NCBI GenBank assembly: GCA_000471925.1
Contig: CP006668.1
Coordinates: 1,798,001-1,862,000, forward strand
Length of the DNA: 64,000 nucleotides
DNA from: Ralstonia pickettii DTP0602
GTDB taxonomy: Bacteria; Pseudomonadota; Gammaproteobacteria; Burkholderiales; Burkholderiaceae
Reading direction: 5' to 3'
A model generated the notes under the pieces. That model was not told where the DNA came from. It saw only the letters and a program-made list of their open reading frames with translations, and did not search any database. A program made the translations under genes and the position numbers. How positions within the stretch are numbered: the first letter of the stretch is position 1; each line of letters begins with the position of its first letter. Positions 7,707-14,287 of the stretch are shown in pieces.

Positions 7707-8351
7707 ATGACCGAAATCACCCAATCGCAACTCGACACGCTCAATCGCCTGGGCGCCGCCACCATCCACGAGGCCCAGGGCCAGCGCGGCGCCGTCGATC
7801 CCCGCATCGCCCCGCTGGATCCGTCGATGCGCGTGGCCGGCCCTGCCCTGACCATCGATATCCGGCCCAGCGACAACCTGATGATCCACTATGCCCTGAC
7901 CAGGGCTAAGCGCGGCGACGTGCTGGTCATCGACGCCAAGGGCTTTGTCGATGCCGGCCCCTGGGGCGACCTGCTGACGCTGGCGGCGCAGAAGATCGGC
8001 ATCGCCGGGCTGGTGATCGACGGCGCGGTACGCGATGCCAGCGCGATTGTCGACATGGGCTTCCCCGTGTTCTGCCGCGGCCTTTGCATCAAGGGCACCA
8101 ACAAGTTCCAGCCGGGCAAGGTCAATGTGCCGGTCACCGTCGGCGGCGTGGTCGTGCGTCCCGGCGACATCATCATGGGCGACCGCGACGGCGTCGTTGC
8201 CGTGGCACATGAAGAGGTCGAACAAGTGATCGCGGCCAGCGAAGAGCGCGAGCGCAAGGAAGCCGCCATCCGCGAGCGCCTGGAGAGCGGCGCGACCATG
8301 GTCGAACTGCTGGGCCTGCAGGAAACGCTCAGGCGCCATGGCCTCGCCTGA
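7707..8351 (+). CDS. RraA-family 4-hydroxy-2-oxo acid (HMG/CHA-type) aldolase
   Basis: A 214-residue protein with the full signature of active 4-hydroxy-4-methyl-2-oxoglutarate / 4-carboxy-4-hydroxy-2-oxoadipate aldolases. GPWGDLLTLAA (residues ~84-94) forms the loop over the active site. GAVRD holds the catalytic Arg109 and metal-side Asp110. PGDIIMGDRDGVV is the terminal motif. Such enzymes release pyruvate from branched 4-hydroxy-2-oxo dicarboxylates. The leader GGAGACAACC fixes the ATG. The aminotransferase follows 37 bp downstream, so a 2-oxo acid made by deamination may be the aldolase's substrate. It is the second such paralogue in the window, after 367-1068. Confidence 0.88.
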   Translation: MTEITQSQLDTLNRLGAATIHEAQGQRGAVDPRIAPLDPSMRVAGPALTIDIRPSDNLMIHYALTRAKRGDVLVIDAKGFVDAGPWGDLLTLAAQKIGIAGLVIDGAVRDASAIVDMGFPVFCRGLCIKGTNKFQPGKVNVPVTVGGVVVRPGDIIMGDRDGVVAVAHEEVEQVIAASEERERKEAAIRERLESGATMVELLGLQETLRRHGLA

Positions 8352-8388
8352 AGCCCTCGATCAACCGCCAACGCAAGGACCCTCACAA

Positions 8389-9597
8389 ATGCATCAATCC
8401 ATCATCAGCAGCCGCATGGGCCTGATCAAGCCGTCGCCCAGCATCGCCGCCAAGGCACTGGTGGACGATCTGCGCGCCCAGGGCCAGAACGTGCTCGACT
8501 TCACCATCGGCGAGCCCGACCTGCCGACGCCCGCGCATATCGGCGCCGCGGCCAACGCCGCCATCGCCCGCGGCGAGACCAGGTACACCAGCACGCTGGG
8601 CACCCCCGTGCTACGGCGCGCCATCGCCGCCAAACTCGGCCGCACCCTCGGCCTGGACTACGGCGCGGACGAGATCGTGGTGGGCTGCGGCGCCAAGCAG
8701 GTGATCTTCAGCGCGCTGACCGCATCGCTGGAAGACGGCGACGAGGTCATCATCAGCGCGCCGTACTGGGTCTCCTATCCCGACATGGTCACGATGAACG
8801 GCGGCACGCCCGTCATCGTCAGGTGCGATGCCGACGTCGCCTTCAAGCTGACCGCGGCCGCGCTGGAAGCCGCCCTCACGCCGCGCACCCGCTGGCTGAT
8901 CCTGAACAGCCCCAACAATCCGACCGGCGCGGTCTACACGGCCGCGGAACTGCGCGACCTGTGCGCGGTTCTGGAGCGCCATCCGCACGTCTGGCTGATG
9001 AGCGACGAGATCTACGAGCCCTATGTGTATGACGGCGGCACCGCCGTTTCCCCGCTGACGCTGATGCCGGCGCTGAAGCAGCGCTCGTTGCTGATCAACG
9101 GCATGTCCAAGGCCTATGCCATGACCGGCTGGCGCGTCGGCTATGGTGCCGGCCCGCGGGAACTGGTCAAGGCCATCAGCACCATCCTGTCGCAAAGCTC
9201 GACGTGCACCAGCTCCGTGTCCCAGGCCGCCGCCGTGGCGGCGCTGGAGGGCGACCAGGCGTGCGTGGGCGAGATGGTCGGCATCTTCGAGCATCGGCGC
9301 AATCGCATGGCGGCGCTATTGAACGAGATCCCCGGCATTGCCTGCACGCCGTCGGCAGGCGCCTTCTATCTCTACGCGTCCGTCAAGGGCCTGCTCGGCA
9401 AGCAGACGGATACGGGCAAGTTCCTGGAGACCGATCTGGACGTGGTGATGTTCTTCCTGAACAAGGCCGGCGTGGCGGTGCTCGACGGCACGGCATATGG
9501 CCTCTCGCCCTATCTGCGGTTCTCCTTCGCCACCTCGCTGGAGGTGATCGAAGAAGGCTGCGAGCGCCTGATGCGAGCCGTGGCGACGCTGCGGTAA
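8389..9597 (+). CDS. Class I/II PLP aminotransferase (AspC-like)
   Basis: A 402-residue fold-type I aminotransferase of the Ib aspartate-aminotransferase group. Landmarks in order: IGEPDLPTPAHI (substrate entry), the GCGAKQVIF cofactor loop, LILNSPNNPTGAVY (Asn for PLP), SDEIYEPYVYD (Asp-Tyr pair) and NGMSKAYAMTGWRVGY with the Schiff-base Lys241. Arg near the C-terminus in YLRFSFATS would bind the substrate carboxylate. AAGGAC eight bases upstream supports the ATG at 8389 over an earlier in-frame start. It ends the importer/oxidase/aldolase run and probably produces the 2-oxo acid that the aldolase cleaves. Aspartate/prephenate-type activity remains possible. Confidence 0.92.
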   Translation: MHQSIISSRMGLIKPSPSIAAKALVDDLRAQGQNVLDFTIGEPDLPTPAHIGAAANAAIARGETRYTSTLGTPVLRRAIAAKLGRTLGLDYGADEIVVGCGAKQVIFSALTASLEDGDEVIISAPYWVSYPDMVTMNGGTPVIVRCDADVAFKLTAAALEAALTPRTRWLILNSPNNPTGAVYTAAELRDLCAVLERHPHVWLMSDEIYEPYVYDGGTAVSPLTLMPALKQRSLLINGMSKAYAMTGWRVGYGAGPRELVKAISTILSQSSTCTSSVSQAAAVAALEGDQACVGEMVGIFEHRRNRMAALLNEIPGIACTPSAGAFYLYASVKGLLGKQTDTGKFLETDLDVVMFFLNKAGVAVLDGTAYGLSPYLRFSFATSLEVIEEGCERLMRAVATLR

Positions 9598-9605
9598 TGC
9601 GACTC

Positions 9606-9639
9606 CCGCCGTGCGCTGGCACCTGCCAACGTACGGCGG
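9606..9639. terminator. Bidirectional hairpin between convergent genes
   Basis: CCGCCGT (9606-9612) pairs with ACGGCGG (9633-9639) and an inner TGGCA/TGCCA stem extends the structure. It lies between the aminotransferase stop and the stop of the convergent LysR gene. There is no T-run, so its strength is uncertain. Confidence 0.4.
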
Positions 9640-9675
9640 CATCCCCCATACAGAATCACAAACGGCGGGCGCCAT

Positions 9676-10575
9676 TCATGGCGCATCGCCGGCCACGCCA
9701 AGCAACCAGTCCCTGAACAGCGTAAAGGGCGGATACGATTCGCGATTGGCTGCGACGACGAGGTAGTAGGCATTGCCACTCGCATCACTGCCGACCTTGA
9801 CCGGCACCGCCAGCGTGCCGGCCCGGAGTTCGTCCTCGACCAGCACCCTGGGCACCAGGCCGATGCCCATCCCCGCAGACACCGCCTGGATCAGGTGGGA
9901 GGTCATTTCAAACTGGGGGCCCAGCTTGAGCGCATCGCCGGCATAGCCGTGCCTGGCAAACCAGTCCCGCCACGCCGTCGGCCGCGTGACGACCTGCAGC
10001 AGCGGATACCGCAGCAACTCCTCGATCCCCTTGATCTTGTCCCGCTTTGCCTGCCTGGGACCGATGATCGGGACCAGTTCTTCCGCGACGAGCTGGTACG
10101 CCACGGCCCCTGGCCACTGCCCGTCTCCCACCACGATGGCAGCGTCCATGCCGGACAGGTCCAGGTCGAGATAGGTGCGCGAATGAATGTGGATCAGCAC
10201 CTCGGGGTGCCTGGCATAGAAACCCGGCAGCCGGGGCATCAGCCATTTGGACCCGAAGGTCGGCAACACGGACAGGTGCAGCGTACCGCCGCCAGCCTGG
10301 AACGCGATCGCCTGCATGGTCGCGCTGCGGATTCGCTCCAGCGGCCCCGTCAGCTCGCGCAGATACATGCGGCCGACATCGGTCAACACCACCCGCCGGC
10401 CAATCCGCTGGAAAAGCGCCACGCCCAGCAGTTCTTCCAGCGTCTGCACCTGCCGGCTGACCGCGCTCTGGGTCAGGGACAGTTGCTGTGCGGCCCGGGT
10501 AAAGCTCTCGGTGCGGGCGGAGGCTTCGAACGCCAGCAGGGACGACATCGAGGGGGTAAGGCGTCGTGGATTCAT
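9676..10575 (-). CDS. LysR-family regulator (GcvA-like)
   Basis: A 299-residue LysR regulator of the GcvA/AmpR-like subgroup. The N-terminal wHTH reads RLTPSMSSLLAFEASARTES then LTQSAVSRQVQTLEELLG. The effector domain begins LHLSVLPTFGSKWLMPRLPGF, a subgroup hallmark. It diverges from the Bug receptor/class II aldolase pair at 10773-12532 across a ~200-bp intergenic region, and is the obvious candidate to control it. The ligand is unknown. The SD is weak (TTTTGGA), which suits a low-level regulator. Its 3' end faces the aminotransferase gene. Confidence 0.9.
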   Translation of the reverse strand: MNPRRLTPSMSSLLAFEASARTESFTRAAQQLSLTQSAVSRQVQTLEELLGVALFQRIGRRVVLTDVGRMYLRELTGPLERIRSATMQAIAFQAGGGTLHLSVLPTFGSKWLMPRLPGFYARHPEVLIHIHSRTYLDLDLSGMDAAIVVGDGQWPGAVAYQLVAEELVPIIGPRQAKRDKIKGIEELLRYPLLQVVTRPTAWRDWFARHGYAGDALKLGPQFEMTSHLIQAVSAGMGIGLVPRVLVEDELRAGTLAVPVKVGSDASGNAYYLVVAANRESYPPFTLFRDWLLGVAGDAP

Positions 10576-10772
10576 TCCAAAAACTCATCAACAGGGCAAC
10601 AAATAGTCGCTTGTGAGCGCCCCGCCTAGCTCGCAAAATGTCGACACAGTATAGCCCTCACCGTTCAGGGCGGCCCCGCTGCACCAGCCGGATCTTCCCA
10701 AGGTTTCATGCGCGGAGTACATAAGGACGCCGATCAGGCCGGGGCCCACAACTACAACCCATGGAGACAGCA

Positions 10773-11756
10773 ATGCAGATGCCCCTTCTGCGCCGACTGG
10801 CGCTTTCCGTTGCCATGGTCGCTTGCGGCCCGGCGCTCGCCGCCTGGCCGGACGACCGCCCCATCGAGCTGGTGGTGGGCTTTGCCGCCGGCGGCGGCAC
10901 CGACCAGATGGCCCGCGTCCTCGCGCCCTTCGTGTCCAAGCGCCTCGGCGCCAACGCCCGCATCGTCGTCACCAACAAGCCCGGTGCGGCCGGCGAACTG
11001 GCCGTGGCCCACGTCGCCCGCGCCAAACCCGACGGCTACACCATCGGCATCGTCAATGTCCCCGGCTTTATCTTCCTGCCGATGTACAAGGATGCGCAGT
11101 ACAAGGCCGAGGACCTGCGCCTGATTGCCCGGCTCGTCGACGACCCGACGGTGCTGATTGCGCGCAAAGACAGCAAGTACACCGACCTGCGGAGCGTGGT
11201 CCAGGCGCTCAGGAAGCAGCCGGGCTCGCTCTCCTTCGGTCACAGCGGGGTGGGCACCAATGGCCACCTGGCGCTGGAGCAACTGCAGCGGATCGCCGGT
11301 GTGCAGGCGAACAGCATCCCGTTCAAGGGCGCAGCCGAGGCGAAGACGGCGCTGATGGGCGGGCATGTCGACTTCACCTATGTCAGCGCGGGCGAGATGC
11401 GCGAACTCAGCCTCGCGGGCGGCCCGTTCAAGGGCGTCGCACAGATGAGCAAGGCACGCCTGAAGCCCATCGACACCGTGCCCACCGCGGGCGAGGCCGG
11501 CGTGCCCATCGTCATGAGTTCGGAACGCGGTGTTGCCGCGCCGGCGCGCCTGCCCGCGGGCATCGCGCAACGGCTTGAGAAGGCCATCGAAGAGAGCCTG
11601 CGCGACCCCGAGTTCATCGCGGCCGCCCGCAATGACGCACCAGTGCTCGCCTACCTGTCCGGCGCCGCCTGGACGGCAGCGCTGGCCGGCAACCGGAAAG
11701 AACTTCAACCCATCGCAGATTCCCTGCGCGAACCCCAGAAGGTGACCCAAAAATGA
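10773..11756 (+). CDS. Bug/TctC-family periplasmic receptor
   Basis: A 327-residue extracytoplasmic receptor of the Bug family. The signal peptide spans ~1-23 (hydrophobic LALSVAMVACGPALA), then PIELVVGFAAGGGTDQMARVLA forms the first lobe's ligand loop. NKPGAAGELAVAHVARAKPDGYT and GVGTNGHLALEQLQRIAG are further family blocks. An ATG four codons earlier exists at 10761, but it is itself part of the SD (GGAGACAGCA precedes 10773), so the later ATG is chosen. It overlaps the class II aldolase gene by 4 bp (ATGA), tying receptor and enzyme. No TctAB partner is visible, so it is an orphan receptor, probably for the aldolase's sugar acid or hydroxy acid substrate. Confidence 0.92.
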   Translation: MQMPLLRRLALSVAMVACGPALAAWPDDRPIELVVGFAAGGGTDQMARVLAPFVSKRLGANARIVVTNKPGAAGELAVAHVARAKPDGYTIGIVNVPGFIFLPMYKDAQYKAEDLRLIARLVDDPTVLIARKDSKYTDLRSVVQALRKQPGSLSFGHSGVGTNGHLALEQLQRIAGVQANSIPFKGAAEAKTALMGGHVDFTYVSAGEMRELSLAGGPFKGVAQMSKARLKPIDTVPTAGEAGVPIVMSSERGVAAPARLPAGIAQRLEKAIEESLRDPEFIAAARNDAPVLAYLSGAAWTAALAGNRKELQPIADSLREPQKVTQK

Positions 11757-12532
11757 GCGCCCCCAAGATCAATGCCGGCGCCAGGCGTCCGAGCGACTTC
11801 GACGCGGCCGAATGGCAGGCGCGCGTCGACCTGGCTGCCTGCTACCGCCTCGTGGCGCTGTACGGCATGAGCGACCTCATCTACAACCACATCACCGCGC
11901 GCATCCCCGGAACGCCCGACCATCTGCTGATCAATCCGTACGGGATGATGTACGAGGAAATCACCGCCTCCAGCCTGATCAAGATCGACCTGGACGGCAA
12001 CGTGCACGATGGCGGCGACGGACGGTTCAGCGTCAACCAGGCAGGCTATGTCATCCACAGTGCCGTCCATGCCGCTCGCCACGACGTGCAATGCGTGCTG
12101 CACACGCATACGCGCGCGGGCTCCGCGGTTTCCGCGATGAAGTGCGGGCTGCTGCCCCTTACGCAGACGTCCATGCGCTTTGCGCACATTGCCTATCACG
12201 ACTACGAGAGCGTGGCGCTGGAGCTGGACGAACGCGAACGCCTGGTGCGCGACCTGGGCAACCATGAAGCGCTGATTCTCCGGAACCACGGCCTGCTGAC
12301 GGCCGGCGCGAGTATCGCCCAGGCGTTCAACCTAATGTACTGGCTGGAAATGGCCTGCAAGATCCAGCTCGATGCCATGGGCACGGGGGCCGAGTTGACC
12401 ATGCCCCCGCCCGAGGTCATCGAGAAGACCTACAACCTCTACCTGCCGCATGTCAGGCGGCCCTTCGGCGAAATGGAGTGGCCGGCGATGCGGCGCTATC
12501 TCGACCGCCGCGATCCGTCGTACAAGACCTGA
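11753..12532 (+). CDS. Class II aldolase/adducin-family protein
   Basis: A 259-residue member of the class II aldolase / adducin head family. The zinc-site motif HTHTRAG occurs near residue 117 and a third His lies in RNHGLLTAG near 180. The segment LYGMSDLIYNHITARIP near the N-terminus is typical of the L-fuculose-phosphate-aldolase-like proteins common in beta-proteobacterial catabolic operons. Members cleave phosphorylated sugars, act as decarboxylases, or remain unassigned. The 4-bp overlap with the Bug receptor gene implies coupled expression under the divergent LysR regulator. The substrate cannot be named from sequence. Confidence 0.87.
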   Translation: MSAPKINAGARRPSDFDAAEWQARVDLAACYRLVALYGMSDLIYNHITARIPGTPDHLLINPYGMMYEEITASSLIKIDLDGNVHDGGDGRFSVNQAGYVIHSAVHAARHDVQCVLHTHTRAGSAVSAMKCGLLPLTQTSMRFAHIAYHDYESVALELDERERLVRDLGNHEALILRNHGLLTAGASIAQAFNLMYWLEMACKIQLDAMGTGAELTMPPPEVIEKTYNLYLPHVRRPFGEMEWPAMRRYLDRRDPSYKT

Positions 12533-12538
12533 CTCACT

Positions 12539-12557
12539 GGCCGCCACGCCGGCGGCC
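12539..12557. terminator. GC hairpin between convergent genes
   Basis: GGCCGCC (12539-12545), loop ACGCC and GGCGGCC (12551-12557) form a 7-bp perfect stem between the class II aldolase and the convergent amidohydrolase. It lacks a T-run; a bidirectional terminator role is inferred from position. Confidence 0.4.
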
Positions 12558-12584
12558 GGGATGAAAGCTCGCCGGAAACCAGGG

Positions 12585-14261
12585 CTACCCCAGCTTGTGC
12601 ATCCAGTCCGGCTGCGGAACCTGCCTCGCCGCGTAGAAGGCTTCAAGCCGCTTGCGGTTCCGCATGCCCGGTCGCAGTCCGAGGAAGCTGGCCGCGTTCT
12701 GGCCGAAGAAGGCGTTCGACAAGGACGTCTGGCGCACGGCGACACCCGGCTCTGCCGCCTCGACCCGTGCCATCACATCCATGAAATCCGACAGGTATCG
12801 CTCCACGTTGTGCTGAGGCAGGATCATGGTCCAGTCGGTGCCGTACATCAGCCGTTCACGCAGGATCTCATTGTCCGAGGCAGCGTACAGCGTCCGCAGC
12901 AGCTCAGTCATCCTTGGCTGATTAAGCAGCACGCCGGCAAAATAGCCGCTGTCCGCGAAGGTATTCGCGCCGGCAGAGCCCTTCGCGGCAGTAATCAGGT
13001 TGAGGAACTTGCGCGACTTGTCGCCGTGATGGTCTTCCGGGTCGGTGTCGCCGAAGTGGCCAAAGCTAACACGCAGGCCCGGGAATCTGCGCAGTGCCCG
13101 AAACCAATACTCGCTCCCTGCCAGTTCCCGGAATTCTTCGTATGGTCCGTTGGAGTGATTCGTGTGCGCCATGATCGGCACGTCGTTCTTCAGGCAATAG
13201 CGGAACAGCGCACCCATGGCGGCATCAAGCCGGGCTCCGAAACGGGGATCCGACGCGGCAGCCGGTAAACCCACCTTGCCCTGCCAGACTGTCTTGCCGG
13301 CATTGCCCCATGCCGCAAAGCCCATCGGGGGATAGAGCTTGACCCCCAGGAATCCTTGCTTTTCGATCGCGTACCTGACCAGGCGCAGCGACGCACCGCT
13401 TCCGTCGGCGCCCTTTGTCACGGACTCCCGGAACGGGCAGAACGGCACGAAACCATGGACTCGCCCGCCCATCAGCACCGATATCTGTCCCATCAGCTCC
13501 ACCTGCTCCAGCAGCGTGGTCGGCGTTTGCGCACCCTGCGCCAGCCACCAGTCATAGTCCACCATGCTGGCGACGACCAGGTCCACCTTGCGCACCGGGT
13601 TGCTGGAATAGGTCGTCAGGTAGTCGATCGCGTTGACATGGCGATGGTTGAAGTTGTGCAGGATGAACCGGATGTACCCGCGAAAGGTGGGATGGCTGCC
13701 AAGGATGCTCGCCGTATCGGACTGCTGTCGCTCGAACTCATCGTAGGTAGGCGGCAAGGCTTCGATGGCAGCGCCCATCCCGACCGCGCCTGCGTCCCTC
13801 GGCCCGAGGACGGCGGCCCCTTCCGGCGTCTGGTAGACCGCGTCCGACGCAGCTTTCAGCTCACGCCGGCCGACGGCATAGCCCTCCTCGAATGCCGGCG
13901 CGGCCAGGCTTCGCATCTGCCCGGCATCCTTGCACCGGATGAGCTGCGCCGCGTAGCGTTGAATGGCCCTGCGTTCGCTCTGGGCGTCTGGCGCGAAATG
14001 CCAGCCCAGCGCCTGCAAGAGCGCGCCCGCGCCGTTGACGAGCGGGTACAGTTCGGAGTCCTCGCCGACCGTCGTCTTCGCCAGGAACGCGCGGATCTGC
14101 AAGTCGCGCCCGTTGAAGATGTGGGCATGCACGTCGATGGTCAGTGGCGCATTGCGGTCAGAGATCGCCGGATCTCCCGGGCACAGCGGATCCGCGCCTG
14201 ACGGAAGCGGGGACAAGGCGGCGGCAAGTGTTGCCAGGAAGCTCCGGCGATTCAGCGGCAT
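12585..14261 (-). CDS. Exported amidohydrolase (Amidohydro_2 type), putative Tat substrate
   Basis: A 558-residue metal-dependent hydrolase of the amidohydrolase superfamily. The N-terminus carries a twin-arginine-like signal (NRRSFLATLAAAL, cut near residue 23). The catalytic barrel begins with the metal motif VHAHIFNG (~44-51). Later landmarks are GVKLYPPMGF (~320), IMAHTNHS (~385), VSFGHFGDTD (~425) and LMYGTDW (~490, the catalytic Asp). At 558 residues it is longer than usual, with an extra helical insertion between ~70 and 230. SD GAGGAT supports the start. It lies 26 bp after the CHAT/TRAP fusion gene on the same strand, so the two probably form an operon and both act outside the cytoplasm. 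The substrate is unknown. Confidence 0.8.
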   Translation of the reverse strand: MPLNRRSFLATLAAALSPLPSGADPLCPGDPAISDRNAPLTIDVHAHIFNGRDLQIRAFLAKTTVGEDSELYPLVNGAGALLQALGWHFAPDAQSERRAIQRYAAQLIRCKDAGQMRSLAAPAFEEGYAVGRRELKAASDAVYQTPEGAAVLGPRDAGAVGMGAAIEALPPTYDEFERQQSDTASILGSHPTFRGYIRFILHNFNHRHVNAIDYLTTYSSNPVRKVDLVVASMVDYDWWLAQGAQTPTTLLEQVELMGQISVLMGGRVHGFVPFCPFRESVTKGADGSGASLRLVRYAIEKQGFLGVKLYPPMGFAAWGNAGKTVWQGKVGLPAAASDPRFGARLDAAMGALFRYCLKNDVPIMAHTNHSNGPYEEFRELAGSEYWFRALRRFPGLRVSFGHFGDTDPEDHHGDKSRKFLNLITAAKGSAGANTFADSGYFAGVLLNQPRMTELLRTLYAASDNEILRERLMYGTDWTMILPQHNVERYLSDFMDVMARVEAAEPGVAVRQTSLSNAFFGQNAASFLGLRPGMRNRKRLEAFYAARQVPQPDWMHKLG

Positions 14262-14287
14262 GATTGTGATCCTCGGTGGTGGCGCAA

